A stretch of DNA of 7,264 nt from Puniceicoccales bacterium. GTDB lineage: Bacteria > Verrucomicrobiota > Verrucomicrobiia > Opitutales > JAIRKQ01. The stretch is from the NCBI GenBank assembly GCA_031281895.1, contig JAITET010000091.1, positions 1 to 7,264 of the forward strand. Reading direction: 5' to 3'. Positions 1 to 6,765 of this stretch are shown piece by piece; within the stretch, counting starts at the first letter, position 1; every line of letters starts with the position of its first letter. The notes beneath the pieces were generated by a model that made no database searches, was not told where the DNA came from, and saw only the letters and a program-made list of their open reading frames with translations. Made by a program: the position numbers and the translations under genes.

Positions 1-1
1 T

Positions 2-319
2 GCGAGATCACAAGAGCGCATAAAGGAGTTTTACCAGAAAATACATTCCCTACGAGAACAAATTCAGTTCTCAACATCGGCTAGACAGTCAATCGAAGAA
101 GCTTTACAAAGTTTAAGAAAAATTCATGGTCAAGAAATCAAAGATGGATACAATATCATTCCGAAGGCCGCAAATTTGCTCAATGGCACCCTAACTATAG
201 GGGGAAAACAACTGTCATCCATCGACATAGCGGCTATTTACAGGGATAACATTTTGTGTTGCGAGAACTTTTTGGAAGCCTTTTCCACAATTGTTGTCAT
301 ATGCTATGGTAATCCGTGA
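2..319 (+). CDS. sctW: SctW (YopN/HrpJ-type T3SS gatekeeper), N-terminal/central part; 5' end outside window, frame ends early
   Basis: This frame is open from the window edge to a TGA at 317-319 (105 visible codons). The visible protein starts with a charged helical stretch (residues 1-45), then a segment around IHGQEIKDGYNIIPKA (41-56) and AIYRDNILCCENFLEAFS (78-95). This resembles the YopN/HrpJ pattern in which an 'AYR...' segment is followed by 'YRDAVMG...' and a helix ending in a 'RF/RYG' turn. SctW proteins sit at the cytoplasmic face of the T3SS and hold back late substrates until host contact. The match breaks off just after ICYGN, and the rest of the HrpJ domain continues in the +1 frame from about 320. 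The frame is therefore most simply read as one gene interrupted by a frameshift. A sequencing error, a real mutation or recoding cannot be told apart here. The true start lies upstream of the window. Confidence 0.75.
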   Translation, partial: ARSQERIKEFYQKIHSLREQIQFSTSARQSIEEALQSLRKIHGQEIKDGYNIIPKAANLLNGTLTIGGKQLSSIDIAAIYRDNILCCENFLEAFSTIVVICYGNP

Positions 320-938
320 TTCGGCCAGACTTACTCCGTATCGATATATGGCAGATTTGGCCAGGGAACACACGCCGATGGAAAGAAAAGATTCACAATC
401 GAAAAAAACAAAGGATGAAGGAATCAATGTAAAAGATTTCAACACAACGGTCCATATGCTGCTCGAATTATTAGGTAGAGATATGGAATCTGCTAATCCG
501 TCGCGGGATAGGGACATGCTTGTGTCTATACGGGATGGCTTGTTTCGTGTGGAAGTAGCTGGTCAACTGTTCGAACACATAAAAGCATATCGAGCATTGT
601 TGGTAAAACATTTCCCAGAATGTGCGGTGGTTGAATTTAACAAAGAGCGGCATATTCATCTTACGGAAGAGGCTGCAAAATTATCGGTCCAAGCATTTGC
701 TGGGAAAATGCAGATACAAGAGTTTTTGAGAGGATTTGGGGTCGATATGGAAAATCCTCAAATGGCAATATTTGCCATAACGCAATTTATTGAAATGGTG
801 CGCCAATTGCCGCTGAAATTTTTTGTGGATCCCGATAATAGGCTGCAGATAATTACTGCCATGCAACGCGAATTGGACGAATTGATTGTGCTGGAGGAGA
901 GTACACAAGAAGAAATAGTGGAAGGTGTAAACGATTAA
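306..938 (+). CDS. sctW: SctW C-terminal part: end of HrpJ domain fused to TyeA-like domain
   Basis: This ORF carries on the gatekeeper in the frame +1 to the preceding one. From ATG 306 it gives 210 residues. Residues 44-100 (starting FNTTVHMLLELLGRDMESA) match the last helices of the HrpJ/YopN domain, where Yersinia YopN has a similar 'FLQKALSADLQS' helix. Residues 125-205 look like TyeA: the segment around MVRQLPLKFFVDPDNRLQ (164-181) parallels TyeA 'MFRLFPLGVFSDEEQRQN', followed by an acidic tail. YopN and TyeA are separate in Yersinia but fused in many SctW proteins, as here. Residues 1-42 are basic and polar and match no expected part of the family. ATG 306 has no Shine-Dalgarno (SD) sequence and overlaps the end of the upstream frame, so independent initiation is doubtful; a TTG at 291 is also possible. 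The next gene starts 4 nt after the stop, as in an operon. Family call is firm; the start is not. Confidence 0.8.
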   Translation: MVIRDSARLTPYRYMADLAREHTPMERKDSQSKKTKDEGINVKDFNTTVHMLLELLGRDMESANPSRDRDMLVSIRDGLFRVEVAGQLFEHIKAYRALLVKHFPECAVVEFNKERHIHLTEEAAKLSVQAFAGKMQIQEFLRGFGVDMENPQMAIFAITQFIEMVRQLPLKFFVDPDNRLQIITAMQRELDELIVLEESTQEEIVEGVND

Positions 939-942
939 AATT

Positions 943-1335
943 ATGCAACTCGGTGAAGTATTACAAGAATTTGGAGCTCTGACTGGTTTTAAAACTCTTG
1001 AAACCAACGAAAATGGTGTTGTCCATATGACAATACACGGGATTGGAGATTTGTTCATCGATGAAAAATATCGCGATGAATCGGGAGGTTGTGTAATTAT
1101 ATACCTTTTACGAGTATATGACCGTGTGGATGGTAATGTGTATAGGCGAGCTTTGTCGTTGTGTGACTATGAACCAAACGAAGAATTTTTGGTAAACCCT
1201 GTTTTGCACAATGATCAAGCCCTTGGGTTCGCAATTAAATGTCCACTGATAACTTTCGATTTAAATGTTTTGCAAAAAGTCGTTCATAAATTAAAAGATT
1301 TGCAGGATAGGCTCAGAGGATCTCTATCCGCATAG
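943..1335 (+). CDS. sycN: SycN-like class I T3SS chaperone (CesT/SycE type)
   Basis: A 130-residue protein directly after the SctW/TyeA region, in the position sycN takes in Yersinia. It has the alternating layout of CesT/SycE-like class I chaperones: an N-terminal helix (MQLGEVLQEFGALTGF), beta strands with short turns (residues 20-60 and 64-95), and a C-terminal amphipathic helix (about 107-127) ending in QKVVHKLKDLQDRL. Yersinia SycN (123 residues) has a similar end, rich in Leu, Gln and Arg. In Yersinia, SycN pairs with YscB to bind the N-terminal part of YopN and help close the secretion channel; by analogy this protein would bind SctW. No YscB-like partner is visible, though one could lie outside the window. 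The ATG lies 4 nt after the previous stop, with purine-rich GGAAGG about 20 nt upstream, so coupled translation is likely. The call rests on position plus fold pattern, as these chaperones share little sequence. Confidence 0.72.
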   Translation: MQLGEVLQEFGALTGFKTLETNENGVVHMTIHGIGDLFIDEKYRDESGGCVIIYLLRVYDRVDGNVYRRALSLCDYEPNEEFLVNPVLHNDQALGFAIKCPLITFDLNVLQKVVHKLKDLQDRLRGSLSA

Positions 1336-1340
1336 GAAAG
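1334..1340 (+). promoter_or_regulatory. Ribosome-binding site of sctX
   Basis: AGGAAAG lies 8 nt before ATG 1349 and overlaps the TAG stop of the chaperone gene (1333-1335). It supports this ATG as the sctX start and suggests coupled translation with the gene before it. Confidence 0.6.
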
Positions 1341-1348
1341 TTTGATAA

Positions 1349-1777
1349 ATGGATTCCGAAGAAAAAAATAAAAAACCGACCAAAGATGCTGAAAAATACG
1401 CCATGGATTTCGGTATTGTAAATATATCGAAATTGTCAGTAGGCGAACAACGAATGCGTTTACCGGGGAATGTGTCCATTGATCCATGCGAAGGAAAAAT
1501 AGAAGAAAAACTGAAAAAGGTCCTAGAGTTTAAAACCCTAAACAAATCGATGATACAACTGCTACGACCATTCGTAACGGATAGAAGTATACTTACCCCC
1601 CAACGATTTAGGTTAAAAATCAGCCAGGTATGTAAGATTTTTGCCGATGTCATAGAAAAGGAAGGTGAAAATTATCCATACAAGGAACTCTTCGAGGATG
1701 TCATAGATCTATTGAAAAACGAAGAAGAAAAATGTGAACTCCTCGACCAATATCGGCATATGTTATTAATGGGATGA
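1349..1777 (+). CDS. sctX: SctX (YscX family), early T3SS export protein
   Basis: A 142-residue protein between the SycN-like chaperone and SctY, the same slot as yscX in Yersinia. An N-terminal, highly charged, likely disordered stretch (1-18) is followed by DFGIVNISKLSVGE (20-33). This recalls the YscX pattern around 'IGIEKLSAISLEEL', and then RLPGN recalls 'GLPDRY'. Residues 76-88 (VTDRSILTPQRFR) start the helical C-terminal half, which ends in a hydrophobic/acidic helix (residues about 112-139). Yersinia YscX is 122 residues; this one is longer mainly at the N-terminus. YscX is known to be secreted early, to bind YscY, and to form a complex with SctV that is needed for export. The ATG is set by AGGAAAG at 1334-1340, 8 nt upstream and overlapping the previous stop codon. 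The identification combines motif resemblance and strict gene order. Confidence 0.78.
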   Translation: MDSEEKNKKPTKDAEKYAMDFGIVNISKLSVGEQRMRLPGNVSIDPCEGKIEEKLKKVLEFKTLNKSMIQLLRPFVTDRSILTPQRFRLKISQVCKIFADVIEKEGENYPYKELFEDVIDLLKNEEEKCELLDQYRHMLLMG

Positions 1778-1845
1778 TACTTATGCCTAAAATGTGTTGA
1801 TTTTTCTTTTTGCTACGCTAACATGTTTCTTCGAATTTAAGCTGT

Positions 1846-2229
1846 GTGGATAAAAGTCAGAGAGAGTTTCTTTTAGTATTGGCGTATTTGTACGTTTGTT
1901 ATGGCAAATACGATGAAGCTTTAATGCTGCACAGGGGGTTATATGAATTTTTCCCAGATGACATAGAAGTATTGCTCGGTCTAAGTTTTTCACTATATTT
2001 TACGAATCGCCCACTCGAAGCGATACAATATCTGGAAAAGCTTGATGGAGTCGCAATGATATCCAAACATCAAAAGTTATTCTTTTTGTTGAAAAGCCAT
2101 GTAACTTGGAGCATCGGCCGAGATAGTGAAGCACGGGATAACCTTATTTATTATCTCGGGTTGGAGGAAAAAGAAATTCGAGAACAAGAAGCCAATGTTG
2201 GCAAAGGAGTGGAGGAGTATCTATTGTGA
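1846..2229 (+). CDS. sctY: SctY (YscY family), TPR-like partner of SctX and SctV
   Basis: A 127-residue, mostly helical protein with tetratricopeptide-like repeats. The first, SQREFLLVLAYLYVCYGKYDEA (4-25, given as landmarks S4 to A25), closely follows the Yersinia YscY start 'RQQEFLLLNGWLQLQCGHAERA'. A second repeat covers about 31-61 and a third about 78-108. Yersinia YscY is 114 residues. In Ysc systems YscY holds YscX in the cytosol and both contact SctV; all three are needed for export. GTG 1846 is the only reasonable start, because an in-frame TAA lies at 1819-1821 and no ATG or TTG follows before the conserved repeat. No clear SD precedes the GTG, and the 68-nt gap to sctX is the longest in the operon. 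The last 4 nt overlap the sctV start (GTGA), which points to coupled translation of sctY and sctV. Confidence 0.82.
   Translation: MDKSQREFLLVLAYLYVCYGKYDEALMLHRGLYEFFPDDIEVLLGLSFSLYFTNRPLEAIQYLEKLDGVAMISKHQKLFFLLKSHVTWSIGRDSEARDNLIYYLGLEEKEIREQEANVGKGVEEYLL
2211..2217 (+). promoter_or_regulatory. Ribosome-binding site of sctV
   Basis: GGAGGAG lies 8 nt before GTG 2226 and within the 3' end of sctY. It is the strongest SD in the operon and decides for the GTG start, which overlaps the sctY stop codon. Confidence 0.75.
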
Positions 2230-4307
2230 GTGCAAAAGGTGGAGTATTAAAGTTATCGAGGTTCAATGATATTATTTTGGCCTTTTTGGTTATGATGATC
2301 ATAGTGTTAATGATCATCCCGATCCCAACGTGGCTGCTCGACGTGCTCCTTGCGGTTAATCTTACCATATCCGTGCTGTTGCTCATGCTAGCGATGTATA
2401 TTCCGCGAACGTTGGAGCTTTCTACCTTCCCAAGCATATTGCTGTTTACCACTCTGTTTAGGTTAGCCCTTAACATTACAACCACTAGGCAAATTTTAAT
2501 ACATGCCGATGCCGGAGACATTATTCACACATTTGGAAATTTCGTCGTTGCAGGAAACTTTGTCGTCGGTGCGGTTATATTTTTAATCCTGCTGATTGTA
2601 CAATTTGTCGTTATTGTCAAGGGTGCTGAGCGTGTTTCTGAGGTCGCCGCTAGATTTACTCTCGATGCCATGCCGGGCAAGCAGATGAGCATTGACGCTG
2701 ATTTGCGAGCCGGTGCCATTGATAACGATACGGCAAAATTTAAACGTGATGAACTCGGCCGTGAAAATCAATTGTATGGGGCGCTCGATGGGGCAATGAA
2801 ATTTGTAAAGGGAGATGCCATTGCCGGCTTGATCATAACAACGATTAATATAATAGCGGGGCTTATCATAGGCATTACCCAGAAGGGAATGGATGTAAAC
2901 AAGGCATTGAAAACTTACTCAATTTTGACAATTGGAGATGGCTTGGTTTCCCAGATTCCTGCCCTTTTGATCGCGATAACATCCGGTGTTATTGTTACCC
3001 GTGTTGCTTCTGACGCATCCAGTGCTTTGGGTCAGGATATCGGCAAACAAATATTTGCCCAACCGAAAGCGTTGCTCATTGCCGGTGTGATGGTTATCCT
3101 TATGATGCTAATTCCGGGATTTCCAAAGATCCCATTCTCAATTTTGGGAATAATGTTATTTTTCGGAGGCAAAAGAATGTCCAAACCCGCACGGGCAACG
3201 ACACCTACAATTTCTCGAACGGGGGCAGGATTACCATCCGATGCAACCCCGAAAGCATCGCAAGCGAAACAGGATGATGGTGAATTTTCCGTCACAGTAC
3301 CATTGCTATTGGATGTGGCGACGGTTATAGAACAATCCGTTGAACCCGACCTCCTAAATGATCAACTGATCCAGGTTCGCCAAGCTCTATACTATGACCT
3401 TGGGGTACCATTTCCCGGAATTCACCTGCGATTTAATGAAAATTTGAGTGATGGTATGTACCAAATTCTACTCCAGGAGGTACCCGTATCTCAAGGAAAA
3501 ATATTGCCCGGCCATGTCCTTGTTCGGGAGACAAAGGAAAGCTTGGGAATTCTAAACATCCAGTTCAAAGAAGAAAAACCTTTCTTGCCGAATATGCCAT
3601 CACTGTGGGTGGAAAATACATTGATTCCACAGCTTGAACGGGCAAACATTCAATACATGAAAACTCCACAGATATTTACTTATCACCTATCATTCATTCT
3701 CAAAAAGTATGCATCGGAATTCCTGGGGTTGCAGGAAACACGGTTTTTGTTAGAAAATATGGAAAAATTGTTCCCCGAACTCGTCAGGGAAGTCCAAAGG
3801 GTATTACCCGTTCAGAAAATTTCCGAAGTATTGCAACGTTTGATACAGGAAGAAATCTCCATTAGGAATCTGCGATTGATCATGCAATGTTTGATCGAGT
3901 GGGGACAGAAGGAAAAGGAACCTATCCTATTGACAGACTATGTCCGTACGACCTTGAAGCGCTACATCAGCTATAAATATTCCGGAGGACAAAACATTTT
4001 GGCGGTTTACCTGCTTGATCCCGCCGTTGAAGATGTCGTCAGAAAGGCCATTCGCCAGACATCTGCGGGAAGCTATCTTGCCCTTGATCCCGAAGTGGCC
4101 AAAAAGCTTGTTCATGCAATCAAGGAAGAGGTCGGAGACTTTACCAATGAAACGAATCGTCCAGTCCTTCTCACATCGATGGACATTCGCCGCTATGTTC
4201 GCAAATTGATAGAGCTTGAACTCTATGAATTACCAGTACTATCCCACCAGGAGCTGACAGAAGAAATAACAATCCAGCCACTTGGGAAAATTGCCATGCC
4301 TAGGTAA
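2226..4307 (+). CDS. sctV: SctV, T3SS export gate protein (LcrD/YscV/FlhA family)
   Basis: Full-length, 693 residues, usual for the family. The N-terminal half holds the expected membrane segments, at about residues 13-33, 37-59, 66-90, 108-131, 197-217, 236-258, and 281-315 (one or two segments). The FHIPEP-family signature lies in the cytoplasmic loop, with RFTLDAMPGKQMSIDADLRA at residues 143-162, followed by GAID. A Pro/Ala/Thr-rich linker (about 318-350) leads to the large cytoplasmic domain (355-693) that forms a nine-membered ring in known homologs. The protein conducts substrates from the ATPase/chaperone complex into the export channel and uses the proton motive force. T3SS rather than flagellar identity (FlhA) follows from its neighbours SctW, SctX and SctY. 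The frame is intact throughout, so at least this core part is under selection. No further T3SS gene follows in the window. Confidence 0.97.
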   Translation: MSAKGGVLKLSRFNDIILAFLVMMIIVLMIIPIPTWLLDVLLAVNLTISVLLLMLAMYIPRTLELSTFPSILLFTTLFRLALNITTTRQILIHADAGDIIHTFGNFVVAGNFVVGAVIFLILLIVQFVVIVKGAERVSEVAARFTLDAMPGKQMSIDADLRAGAIDNDTAKFKRDELGRENQLYGALDGAMKFVKGDAIAGLIITTINIIAGLIIGITQKGMDVNKALKTYSILTIGDGLVSQIPALLIAITSGVIVTRVASDASSALGQDIGKQIFAQPKALLIAGVMVILMMLIPGFPKIPFSILGIMLFFGGKRMSKPARATTPTISRTGAGLPSDATPKASQAKQDDGEFSVTVPLLLDVATVIEQSVEPDLLNDQLIQVRQALYYDLGVPFPGIHLRFNENLSDGMYQILLQEVPVSQGKILPGHVLVRETKESLGILNIQFKEEKPFLPNMPSLWVENTLIPQLERANIQYMKTPQIFTYHLSFILKKYASEFLGLQETRFLLENMEKLFPELVREVQRVLPVQKISEVLQRLIQEEISIRNLRLIMQCLIEWGQKEKEPILLTDYVRTTLKRYISYKYSGGQNILAVYLLDPAVEDVVRKAIRQTSAGSYLALDPEVAKKLVHAIKEEVGDFTNETNRPVLLTSMDIRRYVRKLIELELYELPVLSHQELTEEITIQPLGKIAMPR

Positions 4308-4309
4308 AA

Positions 4310-4375
4310 ATGAATATTATGGGACTTGGAGAGGAAACGATGATATCCGCCAAAGGAAGCTTCGATGCTATTTGA
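4310..4375 (+). other. Tiny ORF (21 codons) after sctV, possible remnant start of a lost downstream gene
   Basis: Two nt after the sctV stop, ATG 4310 opens a 21-codon frame ending at TGA 4373-4375. A second in-frame ATG at 4340 has a strong SD, GGAGAGG at 4328-4334, 5 nt upstream, and would give only 11 residues. A strong SD with almost no reading frame behind it suggests the 5' end of an operon gene whose body was replaced when the opposite-strand gene came to lie here. It could also be chance or a short peptide. It overlaps the 3' end of the MalQ-like ORF by 8 nt. No homology is claimed. Confidence 0.2.
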
Positions 4376-5843
4376 AAAGATTTTTCAGGAAGGAAACAAT
4401 TTTTTGGCGAAAGGATGGGTGAGGAGTTACCTTTTTGGGTTGTTTGAGCATATTCCGATTGGAATTGCGTAGTGTTTTTGGGGTGGCCAAAAACTTTTGC
4501 CCGTTTATGGATGAGACAAACTTTGAAGCAGATGAGACTGGATCATTTAGCAATTCGTCGGGGCTACATCTTATAATACCACAGATTTCATCAAAATGTA
4601 GGATACACATCTGATATGTCCCTTTTTTGTAGTTATCTAGACATGATTTGACACAGGGGATGATGGTGTTTGGAGCAACGTGAATTTTCGAAATTTTTCT
4701 ATTGCAGTTGTGCGTGGATACGGCAAACAGCTGTCTTTGAAGGTTGTAAATATTGCAGGCATGGGCTGTTGGCTCGCCATCAATTATTACCTGCAACATA
4801 TTGTGGTGTTTGGAGATTATCTCATTGCTGGCAAATAGTGGTTCGTTAAAGTCAAATAGGTACGGAAAATTGTTGAAATGAGAATCTAAGTACTGGAAAA
4901 ATGTATCCGTTGGAACATTTACCCATCTGCCGTGTTTGGGGTCTGTTTCGCTACTGGCGATTTCCCAGTATTGGAAAATGGAATGTCCATTTAGCAAAAA
5001 TATGGCATCAAACAAAGTTTGCCCATTGGAGAACAGGTTTTCGAAAAATTCATAGTGGTTGTTTTTTAGAAAAGCAACTCTATAGGGGACTTTCGTCGAT
5101 TTTAGGCCTTCCCTACACACGTCGCTTGGGGGAAATCCTACAAAAACTGTAGCCTTTGAAATATCATTGATGAAAAACATTTTCTGATTTTTCCAAACAT
5201 CTGCATTCAAATTTTCACATAAAAGGTCACAATCTCCACAGAGAAAAATACCCGCTTCATTGGCGAAGCTTTTGATCAATTTTAGCTGTTTGTAGGCAAA
5301 AAATTGCAGTATTTTATGGAACAATATCCTATCCGGAAGCTGTTTTTTTACTATGTCTCCTATTCTGCGACTATACACTTTGAGAATATCCGGCCATTGG
5401 GAAAAATCGTTGGTCCCAATTTGATCAGACAGTGCACAATATAAAGAATATTCTTCAATCCAATAGCCATGTCCGTCGCAAAAGTTTGTAAATTCTGTCC
5501 GCAAAGTTCGAGTATTATGCCTATCAAAAAAATCCATTATTCGGCCAATGGTTTCTTCGACTGGAAAATTTTCCCCTAAAACGGCGGGGGATAAAATATT
5601 TTCATCAATCGCAAATGATGAGATTGTTTTTTCATTCCTGCGGGTAAAGATGCTTCCGATGTTCAAAAATTTTATTCCACAGGCATTAAGAAATTTCATC
5701 AAACTCTTTATGTCATCTCTCGTTTTGAACAATTGCATGTTGCTCAATATGTCCAACCTGACGCCGAAAGTTCGGAATTTCCCCTTGAAAGAATTAATAA
5801 ATTTTGTCCTTACATCTGCCACACTCCCAAAGATACTAAACAA
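4368..5843 (-). CDS. Diverged GH77/MalQ-like protein, apparently without catalytic residues
   Basis: A 491-codon ORF, close to the length of MalQ (about 500-530). Landmarks follow 4-alpha-glucanotransferase in order: GVRLDIL (27-33) for the first barrel strand; FLNACGIKFLNIGSIF (51-66) for 'aGvkfWQvLPL'; ISSFAIDENIL (74-84) for 'SaFA.NPl'; YWIEEYSLYCALSD (127-140) for 'WL.dYALF.AL'; FHKILQFFAYKQLKLIKSFA (175-194); LCGDCDLL...NADVW (201-217) for 'GDlPifva..SaDvW'; VGFPPS (235-240) for 'aGvPPD'; QYWEI (291-295); GRWV (305-308); MLQVIIDGEP (349-358); STHNCN (376-381) for 'GTHDND'. The catalytic sites do not follow: 'RIDHF' is FLLNG (282-286), 'AEDLG' is FNEPL (332-336), and 'HD' is HN (378-379). 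The end is a basic tail (about 460-491). An active disproportionating enzyme is unlikely; a binding or scaffold role, a secreted protein or slow decay are open. Start is TTG 5843 without an SD; a later start is possible. Upstream in-frame TGA is at 5847-5849. Confidence 0.75.
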   Translation of the reverse strand: MFSIFGSVADVRTKFINSFKGKFRTFGVRLDILSNMQLFKTRDDIKSLMKFLNACGIKFLNIGSIFTRRNEKTISSFAIDENILSPAVLGENFPVEETIGRIMDFFDRHNTRTLRTEFTNFCDGHGYWIEEYSLYCALSDQIGTNDFSQWPDILKVYSRRIGDIVKKQLPDRILFHKILQFFAYKQLKLIKSFANEAGIFLCGDCDLLCENLNADVWKNQKMFFINDISKATVFVGFPPSDVCREGLKSTKVPYRVAFLKNNHYEFFENLFSNGQTLFDAIFLLNGHSIFQYWEIASSETDPKHGRWVNVPTDTFFQYLDSHFNNFPYLFDFNEPLFASNEIISKHHNMLQVIIDGEPTAHACNIYNLQRQLFAVSTHNCNRKISKIHVAPNTIIPCVKSCLDNYKKGTYQMCILHFDEICGIIRCSPDELLNDPVSSASKFVSSINGQKFLATPKTLRNSNRNMLKQPKKVTPHPSFRQKIVSFLKNLFK

Positions 5844-5930
5844 ATGTCACTTGTAAAGTCACCGATAACTGCCATAGGGCAAAACTTTACTTTTTGACAG
5901 AATGGAATTTATGGGAAGGCACAATACGTT
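5844..5930. other. Gap between pyrophosphatase-family gene and MalQ-like ORF
   Basis: 87 nt without a gene. It holds only a weak 4-bp stem (TGCC/GGCA around 5870-5881) near a short T run. No convincing promoter, terminator or SD for the MalQ-like gene is seen, so how that gene is expressed is unclear. Confidence 0.4.
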
Positions 5931-6290
5931 TTAAATATTTTGCTGTCTTCTTATCAAAATCCCTCGCCTCGGGCCGTTATTCATCATTTTCAGTGCTGTT
6001 CGGATATTTTCTTCCGTACAATTGTACAATACTTTTACTTCCGAATCCCTGTTGGAAGTGTTAACGGAACAAATGACTCCGACGACACCAATGCTTTCAT
6101 CATCTCCTTGAAAGACGTCTATCCCTTCCCCATCTTGGGATTGTGTGTTGTTGATAAACCCGTAGTCCATGGGGTAAATCAAAACTGGGAAACTTGGATG
6201 GGGCGTGCCCTTTGGGCGGTCAATTGTGATCCCATGTTCACGAATCAACCCTTCAAACATTTCAAAAAATGCGTCATCATCACTCATCAT
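5931..6290 (-). CDS. Small inorganic pyrophosphatase-family protein
   Basis: A 119-residue protein that carries the core of family I soluble pyrophosphatase: an RPKG segment (ITIDRPKGTPHP, 21-32), YPMDYGFINNT (38-48, compare 'YPaNYGFIPNT'), and DGEGIDVFQG (53-62, compare 'DGDPLDVLV'). This is followed by SEVKVLY (82-88) and a C-terminal helix with NNGPRRGILIRR. Family I enzymes hydrolyse pyrophosphate with several metal ions held by aspartates. Here the second Asp of the signature is Glu, and the protein is much shorter than E. coli PPase (176 residues). It therefore belongs to a short branch of the family whose activity I cannot judge. Two ATGs start it (6290 and 6287); AGGTG at 6295-6299 serves either. 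It follows rpsI by 59 nt on the same strand and may be co-transcribed with it. Confidence 0.72.
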   Translation of the reverse strand: MMSDDDAFFEMFEGLIREHGITIDRPKGTPHPSFPVLIYPMDYGFINNTQSQDGEGIDVFQGDDESIGVVGVICSVNTSNRDSEVKVLYNCTEENIRTALKMMNNGPRRGILIRRQQNI

Positions 6291-6349
6291 TCATCACCTG
6301 CCATTTTTTTGCATCTTGGTTGCCAGCGTCACGGTGAAACAAAATAATT

Positions 6350-6751
<402 letters not shown>

Positions 6752-6765
6752 TTTACAAAACCTTC

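Noticed and set aside
1..319. Reading 2-319 as a complete separate gene ending naturally at 319
   Set aside because: The protein stops in the middle of the HrpJ domain and the next frame supplies the missing part, so a broken single gene fits better.
4370..4386. Hairpin GAAAA-GA-TTTTTC as a terminator between the convergent genes
   Set aside because: The stem is all A/T apart from one pair, has a 2-nt loop and is not followed by a clear U run.
5548..5856. Plus-strand ORF of 102 codons opposite the MalQ-like gene
   Set aside because: It lies wholly over the homology-bearing minus-strand frame, matches no family I know, and has no SD. It is a shadow frame.
5870..5900. TGCC-ATAG-GGCA stem followed by T-rich sequence as a terminator
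   Set aside because: Only a 4-bp stem, and the T run is too far away. It is also on the plus strand, where no gene ends.
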